Assembly: GCF_901538265.1 (NCBI RefSeq)
Contig: NZ_LR593886.1
Coordinates: forward strand, 992,001 to 1,056,000
Direction: 5' to 3'
Origin: Gemmata massiliana
GTDB taxonomy: Bacteria; Planctomycetota; Planctomycetia; Gemmatales; Gemmataceae
Length of the DNA: 64,000 nucleotides
Under the pieces are notes generated by a model. It did no database searches, was not told where the DNA came from, and saw nothing but the letters and a program-made list of their open reading frames with translations. Below, one piece after another: positions 18,561 through 28,518 of this stretch (positions are counted from its first letter, which is position 1; every line of letters begins with the position of its first letter). Made by a program: the position numbers and the translations under genes.

Positions 18561-19673
18561 ATGACTCGGCTTACAGCTATTATCATCCTCGGCGGCGCGG
18601 GGTTCCTTCTCAGCCCCACCACAGCTTCTGCACAGTTCGGCCCTCGGGCCGGTTTGGGTGGCCCGGCGCCGATCATCGTGCCGTCGTTCAACCCGTTCTT
18701 CTACGTGCCGCAATACCGGTACCAGAGCACTACGTTTTTGCCAGGGCCGTTCTCGAACACGACCATTTGGACCACACGCTACTACTACAGCACGAACCCG
18801 ATCTGGTCGGTGTCGCCCGCGTATCCGGCTATCTATTCTCAGTCGCTGGGTTCCTCCTACAGCTCGATGGGTGTGCGCCCGAACCTCGCACTGGAAGCCC
18901 AACGCGACTTGATGCGTGCTCAGCGCAGCATGTCCACCCCACCGGCTTCGACCAGTGCGGTGGGGAGCAAACCGGCCGGAGCAGTAATCGAGAGCGTCCC
19001 CAGTTCGCCGATGCCCGAAGGGTTCGGCACGGCACTGGCACCGGCGGATCGGGCGAAGGTGCTGTCCGGTGAGTCGCTCAACGACCTGCTGACGGCGATC
19101 GTGAAGGCCGAGCCGAACGGTGGGTTGCGGGCGTCCGCGTTCGTGCCGAACATGCTGCTCAACGAAGTGCGCTTCGGTGGGTCTGATGCTGCCGAGGCCC
19201 TGAACCTCGCCCGGCGTGCGGGTAGCCTGGAATTCCCGGCCGCGTTCGATAACCCGGCCCTGAAGGAGGATCGCATTGCCCTGGCTCGCGATTTCGCCGC
19301 GGTCGCTGAGAGGCTGCAAGCGGGGAAGGCCGTGGACGCCAACAAGCGGGCACAGTTTGAAGTGACGCTTCAGAAGGCGGAAGCCGCGTTCGCTTCGATC
19401 AAGAAGGATCTGCCGGCCGACGACGCGACCGCCGCGAAGCGGTTCCTGGATCAGATGGCGACCGCACTGAAGGTGATGAAGACGGACGCCGCCACCGGCC
19501 TGATCGACCCGAAGTGGTCCTCCGAAGGGACGACGGTCGCGGACCTCGTGAAGCACATGACGCGGTACAAGTTGCAGTTCGCCGGTGCCCCGGCTGGGAA
19601 CGAGGAATCGTACCTGACGCTGCACCGCAACTTCGCCGGGTACCTGTTCCTTCTCACGCAGCCGAAGAAGTAA
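18561..19673 (+). CDS. Secreted protein of unknown function
   Basis: ATG 18561 gives a signal peptide (MTRLTAIIILGGAGFLLSP then TTASAQF). The early mature part is rich in aromatic residues and Ser (NPFFYVPQYRYQSTTFLPG, TRYYYSTNPIWSVSP). The rest is helical and charged, with LAPADRAKVLSGESLNDLL, EDRIALARDFAAVAERLQ and KKDLPADDATAAKRFLDQMA. The pattern is that of exported planctomycete proteins of unknown role. About 370 aa. It is followed by a large palindrome at 19691-19760. Confidence 0.75.
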   Translation: MTRLTAIIILGGAGFLLSPTTASAQFGPRAGLGGPAPIIVPSFNPFFYVPQYRYQSTTFLPGPFSNTTIWTTRYYYSTNPIWSVSPAYPAIYSQSLGSSYSSMGVRPNLALEAQRDLMRAQRSMSTPPASTSAVGSKPAGAVIESVPSSPMPEGFGTALAPADRAKVLSGESLNDLLTAIVKAEPNGGLRASAFVPNMLLNEVRFGGSDAAEALNLARRAGSLEFPAAFDNPALKEDRIALARDFAAVAERLQAGKAVDANKRAQFEVTLQKAEAAFASIKKDLPADDATAAKRFLDQMATALKVMKTDAATGLIDPKWSSEGTTVADLVKHMTRYKLQFAGAPAGNEESYLTLHRNFAGYLFLLTQPKK

Positions 19674-19690
19674 CGCCACACGAATCTGAA

Positions 19691-21057
<1,367 letters not shown>

Positions 21058-21135
21058 GAACGCGGGGCGCGGAGAACGAGTGCCGTCGACCGTTTTTCGG
21101 CCCCGGCACCGTGTTTTGCACCCCGCGGTTGTGAC

Positions 21136-22086
21136 ATGAGAATTCTTATCACCGGCATCACCGGGTTCGTCGGCGGGCATCTGGTGGAACACCTGATGTC
21201 GGCGGGCGGCCACGCCCTGTTCGGTGTGAGTCGGCGCGGGACGTGGCCGAGTACCGTGAGCCACCTGGCCCCGCACGCGAAGTTGTTTGCCGGTGATTTG
21301 TGCGACCCGGTTGAAACCGAGGCGATGATCCGCGAGGCGCGCCCGGAGTGGGTGATCCACCTCGCGGGGTACGCCAACACCGGCGGGTCGTTCCGTGACC
21401 CGGACCGGGCGTGGCGCGAGAACTTCACCGCGACACGTGCCCTGTACGACGCGATCGTGGCTTCGGGCCTGCGGCCCCGGGTTCTGTTCGTTTCGACGGG
21501 GCTCATTTACGGCGAACCCGACCGCCCCGATGCGCCGTGTGACGAGTTCACAACTCTCAAACCCGCAAGCCCTTACGCCGCGAGTAAGGCTGCCGCGGAC
21601 CTCATCAGCTATCAGTACACGCGCAGTCCGGGTTTAGACATTGTTCGCGTGCGGTTGTTCAACCAGATCGGCCCGCGGCAGAGTGCCGATTTCGCGGTCC
21701 CGAACTTCGCGCGACAAATCGCTGCGGCCGAAGCGGGAACTCAGACACCGGAAGTGCGTACCGGCGATCTCTCCGCGCAACGGGACATCGCCGACGTGCG
21801 CGACATCGTGGCCGCGTTCCCGCTCCTGCTGGAAAAAGGGGTGAGTGGCGAGGCGTACAACGCGGCCCGTGGGGACTCGTACCAGATCCAGGATCTGCTC
21901 GACCGGCTCGTGGCGATGTCGCGCGTGCCGATTAAGGTGACGCAGACACTCGAACCCGGGCGCAAGGCCGACACCGCGGTCACGAGCGCGGACGCCCGCA
22001 AGCTCCGCGTCGCCACCGGCTGGGAACCGCAAATCCCCCTCGAACGCACTTTGGCCGATGTACTCAACTACTGGCGGTCGATTTAG
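21136..22086 (+). CDS. rmd: GDP-4-keto-6-deoxy-D-mannose reductase-like SDR
   Basis: The protein has 316 aa and is an extended SDR: MRILITGITGFVGGHLVEHL, HLAGYANTGGSF, FVSTGLIYGEP and YAASKAAADL (YxxxK). RLFNQIGPRQS and TGDLSAQRDIADVRDIV match RMD-type reductases that act on the GMD product to give GDP-D-rhamnose. The neighbouring gmd supports this. A fucose-type epimerase/reductase is less likely because the RMD-like motifs fit better, but the product stereochemistry cannot be read from sequence alone. Confidence 0.85.
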   Translation: MRILITGITGFVGGHLVEHLMSAGGHALFGVSRRGTWPSTVSHLAPHAKLFAGDLCDPVETEAMIREARPEWVIHLAGYANTGGSFRDPDRAWRENFTATRALYDAIVASGLRPRVLFVSTGLIYGEPDRPDAPCDEFTTLKPASPYAASKAAADLISYQYTRSPGLDIVRVRLFNQIGPRQSADFAVPNFARQIAAAEAGTQTPEVRTGDLSAQRDIADVRDIVAAFPLLLEKGVSGEAYNAARGDSYQIQDLLDRLVAMSRVPIKVTQTLEPGRKADTAVTSADARKLRVATGWEPQIPLERTLADVLNYWRSI

Positions 22087-22232
22087 GGGCTGAGTCGAAG
22101 GTCACAAACCTTGTCCCGGGGCTTTCGGCCCCACGAAAGCATGTCCAACGCCAAGTCACGGCATCGCGAAGCACTCGCTTCATGGAAGGGCGTGCCGAAT
22201 CCGAACGCCTAGCAAACTCTCGTGAGACCTGC

Positions 22233-22251
22233 GCCTCAACAGCCTTGAGGC
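22233..22251. terminator. Short hairpin between convergent genes
   Basis: GCCTCAA pairs with TTGAGGC across five bases, followed by GTTT on the plus strand. It lies between rmd (plus) and the ankyrin gene (minus) and could serve both. Confidence 0.5.
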
Positions 22252-22270
22252 GTTTAATCGTTTGTCGGAA

Positions 22271-22795
22271 TCACACTTGATCCCACAGCCCCATCTGCTT
22301 CATATTCCGAATGCCGTCGACGGTCACTTCTTTATTGGGAATCGCGCCGATGGTAACCAAATACTTCACAATGACGTAGTCGCGAGCTGGGTTGTAAGCA
22401 AGATCGAGTGGTGTACTTCGGCGGCAGTCCTGTCGATTTAATTCGCTCCCCGCCACAACGAGCGTTTTGACGACATCCAGTGAGTCACTGTGGACGGCAT
22501 AGTGAAGCGGAATACCTTCTGGGCAATAGGCGTTTACATCGGCTCCCAGGTCCAATAGCAGCGTGACAAGATCAAGATAACCCTCTCCCGCTACCAAGTG
22601 CAAAAGAGTTATGTCCCATGACGCTTTGGCGATAGCGGGTTGCCGTCTGATTTCATTCGCCAAAAGTTGCGCGTTCACCTTCGAGGGCTCGACCAAAGCA
22701 ATCTTAAATTCGGTCAACTGACTCCAGTCCCATTCCTCGAACATTTCGCCGTGGAGTGCGGCGTCGGGGTTAAAGTTTGATTGAGGTCTTGTCAT
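22271..22795 (-). CDS. Ankyrin-repeat protein
   Basis: ATG 22795 was chosen because the upstream frame is not protein-like. The 174-aa product contains about three ankyrin repeats: ITLLHLVAGEGYLDLVTLLL with DLGADVNAY, GIPLHYAVHSDSLDVVKTLV with VAGSELNRQD, and STPLDLAYNPARDYVIVKYL. Ankyrin repeats bind other proteins. GC content is lower than in the neighbouring genes, which hints at recent acquisition. Partner unknown. Confidence 0.8.
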   Translation of the reverse strand: MTRPQSNFNPDAALHGEMFEEWDWSQLTEFKIALVEPSKVNAQLLANEIRRQPAIAKASWDITLLHLVAGEGYLDLVTLLLDLGADVNAYCPEGIPLHYAVHSDSLDVVKTLVVAGSELNRQDCRRSTPLDLAYNPARDYVIVKYLVTIGAIPNKEVTVDGIRNMKQMGLWDQV

Positions 22796-23002
22796 CGCTT
22801 GCTCCCCAACTGCCCTTGGTGGCATTGTGTTTGTTTGATTAATTAGCCCCGCGGCAACCACTGGGCGCTTTTCGCTGAACACGAGCGCTTTGACTTTACG
22901 GCTTTCGACCTTACGACTTGTGACGGTCTCTGGTATTCTCTCAAAACGAGCCTCGCGGTGGCACTGGATAGGCTCGTTAAACTCAACCACCGCACGTCAA
23001 GC

Positions 23003-24112
23003 ATGTCCGACGCCAAGTTGCGTCACGCGATCGCGTTTGAAGCCGCTCGACTGATGTACGAGCGCGTCGAGTCCGAGTACTTCACCGCCAAGCGCAAGGC
23101 CGCCAAGCGCCTGTGTCGCGGCAGCGTCAAACCGAGCGACCTGCCCAGCAACGCGGAGATCCGCGATCAGGTGCAGGCGTTCGCCCGCGTCCACGAGGGT
23201 GAGGCGCGCACCGCGAACCTGCGCGACATGCGGGTTCACGCGCTGCGCCTCATGCGCGTGCTGTGCCGGTTCCGGCCGCGACTCATCGGCAGCGTGATGA
23301 CCGGGCACACCCGCAAGGGCTCGGACATCGACCTGCACCTCTTCAGCGACCACCTCGAACCGGTCACCGCGGCGCTCGACGAAGAGGGACTGCAGTACGA
23401 CGTGGAGCACAAGCAGATTACGAAGCACGGCGAGACCCGCGTGTTCACCCACGTTCACGTCTTCGACGTGTTCAACTTCGAGCTGACGATCTACGCGGAG
23501 AACCTCGCGCACTACGTGTTCAAGTCGTCGATTACGGGCAAGGCCATCGAGCGCGCCAGCACGCGCGAGCTCGAAGAGCTGATCACCCGCGAGCACCCGG
23601 AAATCTCGATCGAGGACGCGATCGCGGAGCAGGAAGAAGCGATCGACCCGTACCAACTGTTCCGGCTGTTACTGTTGCCGCTGGAAAACGTGAAGCAGAA
23701 CCCGAAGTACCACCCCGAAGGCGACGTGCAGTTCCACTCGCTCCAGGTGTTCGAGCTGGCACGCGACGAGCGCCCGTGGGACGAGGAGTTTCTGCAAGCG
23801 GCGCTGCTGCACGACGTGGGGAAGGGCATCGACCCTTACGACCACGTCGCCGCCGGACTTCAGGCGCTTGAGGGGCTTATCACCCCGCGAACCGCGTGGC
23901 TGATCGAGAACCACATGCTCGCACTGGAGTACAAGGCGGGAACGCTCGGCCACCGGGCGCGGAAGAAGCTGGAAGAGTCCGACGAGTTCGAGGACTTGAT
24001 GATCCTCCGCGACCTCGACACCCGCGGTCGCGTACCCGGGGCACAGGTCTGCACCGTGGACGAAGCGCTCGACTACCTCAAAGAGTTGGACCGACAAAGC
24101 AAGTGGAAGTAG
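23003..24112 (+). CDS. Nucleotidyltransferase-like and HD-domain protein
   Basis: ATG 23003 gives MSDAKLRHAIAFEAARLMYE. After a helical lead, residues about 85-190 contain the NTase signature GSVMTGHTRKGSDIDLHLF with the two Asp of the metal site. Residues about 245-340 contain an HD phosphohydrolase core: FHSLQVFELA, AALLHDVGKGIDPYDH and WLIENHMLALEY. This order recalls tRNA-nucleotidyltransferase/HD or GlnD-type proteins, but the poly(A)-polymerase RNA-binding region is not evident. It could add and remove a nucleotide from a target, or use small nucleotides. 369 aa, no operon partner except the thioesterase 120 bp downstream beyond a palindrome. Confidence 0.8.
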   Translation: MSDAKLRHAIAFEAARLMYERVESEYFTAKRKAAKRLCRGSVKPSDLPSNAEIRDQVQAFARVHEGEARTANLRDMRVHALRLMRVLCRFRPRLIGSVMTGHTRKGSDIDLHLFSDHLEPVTAALDEEGLQYDVEHKQITKHGETRVFTHVHVFDVFNFELTIYAENLAHYVFKSSITGKAIERASTRELEELITREHPEISIEDAIAEQEEAIDPYQLFRLLLLPLENVKQNPKYHPEGDVQFHSLQVFELARDERPWDEEFLQAALLHDVGKGIDPYDHVAAGLQALEGLITPRTAWLIENHMLALEYKAGTLGHRARKKLEESDEFEDLMILRDLDTRGRVPGAQVCTVDEALDYLKELDRQSKWK

Positions 24113-24128
24113 CGCGGTACCGAACTCT

Positions 24129-24195
24129 CACCCGCTCGTTGACACTCGCGGTTCGCCTGAGCCTTGGGCGAACCGCGAGTGTCAACGAGCGGGTG
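24129..24195. repeat. Large palindrome, family copy 2 (possible terminator)
   Basis: CACCCGCTCGTTGACACTCG and the following CGGTTCGCC match perfectly the reverse complement on the right (GGCGAACCGCGAGTG then TCAACGAGCGGGTG) across about 9 bases. Perfect arms of about 29 bases exceed a normal terminator. The core is shared with 19691-19760. Confidence 0.75.
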
Positions 24196-24235
24196 GTTTC
24201 TCTTCACACCCGGGCTTTTTGATACGTATACGGTT

Positions 24236-24679
24236 ATGACGCACACGCACCCCGCCCTCGCGCCGTTCCCCGTCGTGATCGAGTTCGACATCGGCTGGAG
24301 CGACATGGACTCGTTCGACCACGTGAGCAATCTGGAGTATTTCCGGTATTTCCAGGACGCGCGGCTGAACTACATCTCGCGCACCGGTTGGCTCGACACG
24401 AAGCGCGAGCTCGGCCTCGGCCCCATTCTGAAGAGCACGTCCGCGACGTACCGCAAACCGCTGAAGTACCCGGACCACGTGTGGGTCGGCGTGCGCGCCG
24501 CGGAGGTGCAAGTGGACCGCGTGACGTTCGAGCACAAACTCGTGAGCCGGTCGTGGGACGCGGTCGCGTGCGAGGGGCTGGCGACCGTGGTGAGCTACGA
24601 CTACCGCAGTGAGTGCAAGACCGCGTTGCCGGAGCGCGTGCGGAAGGTGATCGAGGAACTGGAAGCGTTAATCAAATAA
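24236..24679 (+). CDS. Hotdog-fold acyl-CoA thioesterase
   Basis: ATG 24236 begins MTHTHPALAPFPVVIEFDIG. The 147-aa product has the 4-hydroxybenzoyl-CoA thioesterase pattern: WSDMDSFDHVSNLEYFRYFQ carries the active-site Asp and the xDxxxHVNNxxY-like helix start (here HVSN), then GLGPILKSTSATYRKPLKYP and DRVTFEHKLVSR strands. It would hydrolyse acyl-CoA esters in the cytoplasm. Substrate unknown. YbgC/FadM-type enzymes are the closest comparison by motif. Confidence 0.85.
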   Translation: MTHTHPALAPFPVVIEFDIGWSDMDSFDHVSNLEYFRYFQDARLNYISRTGWLDTKRELGLGPILKSTSATYRKPLKYPDHVWVGVRAAEVQVDRVTFEHKLVSRSWDAVACEGLATVVSYDYRSECKTALPERVRKVIEELEALIK

Positions 24680-24730
24680 CCCCAGGTGCGGTGAGCGCCC
24701 GGGGCACGAAGTCGATCGAATTTCCGCGAC

Positions 24731-25135
24731 TTAGCGGTTCAGGTCGAGCATGAAGAAGTCGCGCGGGCTGCGGCTGTAGGTGTGGTGCGGAAACACGAGC
24801 GTGCCCTGAGCCGGGCCGTAAGCGCCGGCCGGGTACCCGTTCGGGTTGTACGCGGGGCCGTTCTGGGTGTAACCCATTTGAGGGTATTGCGGCGCCGCGG
24901 GCACGCTGCTCGAACGCGACCCGAGGTGGAACAGCTTCCGGAGCCGCGGGTTCAGCCCGTACTTGTCCGGGGACACGCCGTTGTACGGCCCGCCCGCGCC
25001 TAGCAGAGTATTCGGGTCGGCCTGGACCGGAGCGCCCGCTTGCTGCCCGGTGGCCGAACGGGGGCCGCCCCAATCCGAGCGTGCCGCACTGGTGGTTAGT
25101 CCGACCGCCACAATCGCCAACAATAAACGCTTCAT
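24731..25135 (-). CDS. Small secreted protein, function unknown
   Basis: ATG 25135 gives a signal peptide (MKRLLLAIVAVGLTTSAARS). The 134-aa product has a Gly/Pro/Tyr/Asn-rich middle (PQMGYTQNGPAYNPNGYPAG) and ends FPHHTYSRSPRDFFMLDLNR. The tail with clustered aromatic and basic residues recurs in exported planctomycete proteins. No enzyme motif. Confidence 0.7.
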   Translation of the reverse strand: MKRLLLAIVAVGLTTSAARSDWGGPRSATGQQAGAPVQADPNTLLGAGGPYNGVSPDKYGLNPRLRKLFHLGSRSSSVPAAPQYPQMGYTQNGPAYNPNGYPAGAYGPAQGTLVFPHHTYSRSPRDFFMLDLNR

Positions 25136-25232
25136 GCGCGTGTCCTCGCGACCCCGGTCCGAACTCGGTCCGGTCGATACCACTTGTATCGGCGATTCAA
25201 CCGGCCCGACGCGAGTGTTCTTCGCGGATTGT

Positions 25233-25931
25233 TCAGCGGAGAAGGGACAGGCCGTAGAGGAGCAGCCCGAAGCAGCAGAGCACGACGGTCCCGCTCCCGA
25301 TCGCGGCGGACATCAGCCACCGGGAAACCGGGTTCTCGTCGCTCGGTTGGGTCGCGAGCGCGGTGCGGAGCAGCCGGGTGGTGTCCTCGAAGAGGCGCTG
25401 GTCGTTCGACACCCAACGCAGCGTGACCGTGTGCCCGCCCTCGAACGTGTCGAGTTCAAACAGGGGTGCTTCGGAGAGCCACAGGTTCCCGCGCCGCTCG
25501 ACGGGGCGCCCGAGTTGCTCGAACACTTCGGTGACCAGCACTTCAAACACGGCCGGTTCGACGTTGTAAACGACCAGAGACCGGCGCCGCGCTAGGAGCG
25601 CGAGGCCGATCCCGCTGAGCACGACCGTGAGGTAGAAGAACACGAGCAGCGACCACGTGACTTTTTCCTGGATCCACACAGCGCGGAGTTGCTCGAAGTT
25701 GCCGCGCATCCAGAAGCGGACGTTGGACTGGAGGAGCGAAAGGACCATCACGCCGCCGAACACGATGAACCCGGACAGCCCCAGCGCGACGCCAGTGAAG
25801 TCCCACGGCCCCGCGATCGGGGTGGGACGCTCGCGCCGCGTCACTTGGGAGAGCCAGAGCAGGTACAGAGCTAGCGGAATGAAGCACACGACACCCGCGA
25901 AGCAGATGACGAGGATGAACGGAACTATCAA
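25233..25931 (-). CDS. Membrane protein, function unknown
   Basis: The protein has 232 aa and a TTG start. Segments IVPFILVICFAGVVCFIPLA, TGVALGLSGFIVFGGVMVLS, SLLVFFYLTVVLSGIGLALL and a C-terminal GSGTVVLCCFGLLLYGLSLL look transmembrane. Between the third and fourth lies a soluble domain of about 90 residues (VEPAVFEVLVTEVFEQLGRP ... GHTVTLRWVSNDQRLFE). No known family recognised. Confidence 0.7.
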   Translation of the reverse strand: MIVPFILVICFAGVVCFIPLALYLLWLSQVTRRERPTPIAGPWDFTGVALGLSGFIVFGGVMVLSLLQSNVRFWMRGNFEQLRAVWIQEKVTWSLLVFFYLTVVLSGIGLALLARRRSLVVYNVEPAVFEVLVTEVFEQLGRPVERRGNLWLSEAPLFELDTFEGGHTVTLRWVSNDQRLFEDTTRLLRTALATQPSDENPVSRWLMSAAIGSGTVVLCCFGLLLYGLSLLR

Positions 25932-26104
25932 GTGACCGGTCCCCGTCGGGTATCGTCGGCGTGTGACGAGTGTGTTCGGTTCATATTAGGTGGAGCCGGC
26001 AAGGGGGTCAATTCAGTGGCCCGCGCCGGAACCGCACACTCGATCCAAAAACTCCCCTTTCCTTTTGCCTCCTTCGTGCATAAACTTCCCTCACGAAGAT
26101 AAGA

Positions 26105-26179
26105 CGCGGCGTGGAGCAGCCCGGTCAGCTCGCCAGGCTCATAACCTGGAGGTCGTAGGTTCAAATCCTACCGCCGCAA
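26105..26179 (+). tRNA. Initiator tRNA-fMet (CAT)
   Basis: The cloverleaf is complete: acceptor CGCGGCG pairs with CGCCGCA leaving the initiator-type C1:A72 mismatch. The D-arm is GAGCAGCCCGGTCAGCTC, the anticodon loop CTCATAA (CAT), and the T-arm GTAGG-TTCAAAT-CCTAC. The discriminator is A at 26179 and CCA is not encoded. The C1:A72 mismatch marks initiator rather than elongator Met. The accessory region begins right after it. Confidence 0.95.
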
Positions 26180-26183
26180 CTCC

Positions 26184-26232
26184 AAAACCCCGGAAAATAA
26201 GGCTCCTAATGAGCTGAGGTTTTCCGGGGTTT
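26184..26232 (+). terminator. Hairpin after tRNA-fMet
   Basis: AAAACCCCGGAAAA (26184-26197) pairs with TTTTCCGGGGTTT (26220-26232) across about 22 bases, with T residues continuing after. It is placed to end the tRNA transcript. Confidence 0.7.
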
Positions 26233-26258
26233 CCTCGTTTTCCGCCCATTCCGGGGTT

Positions 26259-26280
26259 TTAACTGCCACTTAACTGCCAC
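26259..26280. repeat. Tandem 11-mer TTAACTGCCAC x2
   Basis: Two exact adjacent copies of TTAACTGCCAC lie just beyond the fMet tRNA terminator. Short direct repeats beside a tRNA gene often belong to recombinase arm sites of integrated elements; that reading is inference. Confidence 0.5.
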
Positions 26281-26388
26281 GTCGTGCAGAACTGGCAATT
26301 TTCGCACTCCTCGGAATCGCTCTTTATGCCCAATCAAAGGACAATTAGCGGTACAAGGGATAAGGGATGCGAGTCCTTTTGGGTCGGT

Positions 26389-26619
26389 TTAGTGCATTAT
26401 TGCATTTGGGTAGTCCTTTGGGGTGAAATCTTCCGTGTCACGTGGAACTGGTGATTCCTGTCCGCGTGAACGGGCAAGGTCTCTGAGCAGTTTCTTGGGG
26501 CACGGCATGGCAGCGACCGCGCCGAGAAGGCCGAGTGCGACGGTGTTAAGAGACAGATGATCGAAGTGTTCTGGTCCTGCTTGTGTAAGTCTTGACGGAA
26601 TGAACAATTCCGGTCGCAT
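26389..26619 (-). CDS. Possible small hypothetical protein
   Basis: A 76-codon frame starts at ATG 26619 (MRPELFIPSRLTQAGPEHFD) and includes a hydrophobic stretch LSLNTVALGLLGAVAAMP. GC is lower than the genome average and no family is recognised. It lies in the junction zone between tRNA-fMet and the tRNA-Arg remnant. It may be a real small gene or a chance frame. Confidence 0.3.
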   Translation of the reverse strand: MRPELFIPSRLTQAGPEHFDHLSLNTVALGLLGAVAAMPCPKKLLRDLARSRGQESPVPRDTEDFTPKDYPNAIMH

Positions 26620-26679
26620 AAAAGCAGCTTCAATCACTTCGATAAACGGGAATTGCGAGATGTGGTTTAGGCCTTCGTT

Positions 26680-26722
26680 CTACGGAACCGAAGGTTGCAG
26701 GTTCGACTCCTGCTGGGTGTAC
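26680..26722 (+). pseudogene. 3' half of a tRNA-Arg gene (attachment-site scar)
   Basis: CTACGGAACCGAAGGTT matches an anticodon loop and the 3' side of the anticodon stem of tRNA-Arg. A perfect T-arm follows (GCAGG-TTCGACT-CCTGC), then a 3' acceptor strand TGGGTGT-A. The bases before 26680 do not form a D-arm or the 5' acceptor, so only the 3' half is present. A terminator hairpin follows, as after a real tRNA. Tyrosine recombinases use this half as attachment site. Confidence 0.75.
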
Positions 26723-26725
26723 TAG

Positions 26726-26753
26726 AAAAAGGCCTGGGAAACTGGGCCTTTTT
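26726..26753 (+). terminator. Rho-independent terminator after the tRNA-Arg remnant
   Basis: AAAAAGGCC pairs with GGCCTTTTT around TGGGAAACTG, with a T tract on the plus strand. It is a compact, strong hairpin in the position expected behind a tRNA gene. Confidence 0.8.
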
Positions 26754-27213
26754 CGTTTCTCGGCGACCTGTCAGAATCCGCTCCGTACCAAATTCCGTAC
26801 TAAACCCTGCCCTAAAAGTCCGGAGTTTGGTTCATTCCGGCACCACGTTCAGCCGGGCGAACTCCCAGGCCAGCGGGAGAATCGCGGCGTGTACCTGCGT
26901 GCGGCTTCGGGTTCGTCGGCGAAGTCGCTTTTGCTCTTCCAGTGACACGCCACCCACCGCTTCCCGTCACGCGAACCCCAGCCCTACATGAACCGTAACG
27001 TGCCAAGCCCGTCGCCAGCACTCTTCGATTCTGCGCGCTGGCGTCGAGACAGGAGTTGGTCCTGCGGCCGTTCAGAGTTGGTGCCGTAGAGGTGCGGCGG
27101 ATGACCTGAAAATCGTCCTTTCTTTCCCGGTTTTCTCCCATCTGACCTGCCCCGCACTTGACCCGTCGTATATCATCCTACCCCTCCCTTTCCACTCTTC
27201 CGGGGAGCAGACG
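26754..27213. other. Junction zone with a possible gene remnant
   Basis: There is no intact gene. On the minus strand about 26965-26832 a frame reads EAVGGVSLEEQKRLRRRTRS then HAAILPLAWEFARLNVVPE and TGA. It looks like the C-terminus of a lost protein, closed upstream by another stop. The promoter of the dGTPase gene should lie near 27150-27205, where GGGGAG at about 27202 can serve as ribosome site for ATG 27214. Confidence 0.4.
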
Positions 27214-28518
27214 ATGCCGATGGACTGGGACACCCTTCTTTGCGACCAGCGGTACCGCTGGATCGTGACGGGTAAGGTTCCGACGAGGAACCCGGAGGAG
27301 CTTCGTACGGAGTTCGAGAAGGACTACGACCGGGCGGTCTTCTCCACCCCGGTCAGGCGCCTTCAGGACAAGGCACAGGTCTTCCCGCTGGAGCCCTGCG
27401 ACGCGGTCCGCACTCGGTTGACCCACTCCCTCGAGGTCTCGACCGTCGCCCGCGACATGGCCAGGGCCGTGGCACGGTGGCTCGTTTACGAGAGGAAGGA
27501 AAAAATCACTGGAGCGGTTCCGAGCAAGGACCCAGTCCGCGACATCGAGACGATCGCCGCTACTTGCGGCCTCCTTCACGATCTGGGGAATCCGCCGTTC
27601 GGTCACTTCGGCGAAAGTGCCATTCAGGACTGGTTCGCCGCCCAAAAGGATGACATTTTTGAGGGCTGTGAGGGTGGCAAGGGGGGCGAGCTCGCGCAGG
27701 ATTTCCTCAAGTTCGAGGGAAACGCACAGACGCTTCGGCTGGTGTCAAAATTGCAGGTGCTGGCCGATGAGTACGGGCTGAACCTGACTTGCGGCACTTT
27801 GTCGGCCCTCTGCAAGTACACCGCATCGGCGATGCAGGCCGACAAGAAGTCGCCGAACCACGACTGGAGCAAGCCTGGGTATTTCGCATCGGAGCGGGAC
27901 TTGATCGAAACCGTGCGGAAGGCTACCGGGACGGGAGATGTCCGCAATCCGATCACCTTCCTCGTCGAAGCGTGCGACGACTTGGTCTACCGAACCGTAG
28001 ACCTCGAAGACGGTGTCAAGAAGGGTGCGGTGGACTGGCCGACTGCCGAAAAGATGCTCAGGGACCACGGCGGGGGAAAGGCGGACAACATCCTCAAGGG
28101 AACCTACGAGCAAGTCAGCAAAGTCGCAGGCAGCGTTGACACTCGGCAGTTCGGTGAAATCGCCGTCCAAGCGCTCCGCGTTCACACGATCGGAGCAGTT
28201 GTACCCGCGGTAATCAGGGCGTTCAAGGAGAGGTACACTGAGATCATGGAAGGGAAGTTCCGCGGCGACCTGACCGACGTCTGCGACCACAAGGAAGTTC
28301 TGGACGCCTTGGGAGATACCGTCAAGAAACATGTGCATACGACGCCCGACATCCTTCGACTGGAGCTGAGTGGCCGAAAGGTGATCCACGACCTGATGAC
28401 CCTGTTCTGGGACGGGGCGAAGAAGGGAGAAGAAGGGACTAAGAGCTACGAACAGAAGGCGTTTTCGCTGATTTCGAGCAACTATCGGCAGGCGTACAAG
28501 CACGCCCTTGAAAAAAAA
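27214..28518 (+). pseudogene. dgt: dGTP triphosphohydrolase-like HD protein, 3' end cut by an IS
   Basis: The gene encodes 435 of an original 469 residues before the insertion at 28519; the read-through frame ends as LGRQT at 28536. The HD signature is intact: RTRLTHSLEVSTVARDMA supplies the first His, CGLLHDLGNPPFGHFGE the HD pair and EACDDLVYRTVDLED the last Asp. Such enzymes split dNTPs to nucleosides and triphosphate, and some bacterial dGTPases protect against phage by draining dNTPs. The lost 34 residues resume at 30184, after the element. Its original stop overlapped the next gene, so the pair formed a tight operon. The truncated enzyme may still be active because the catalytic core is kept. 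Confidence 0.85.
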
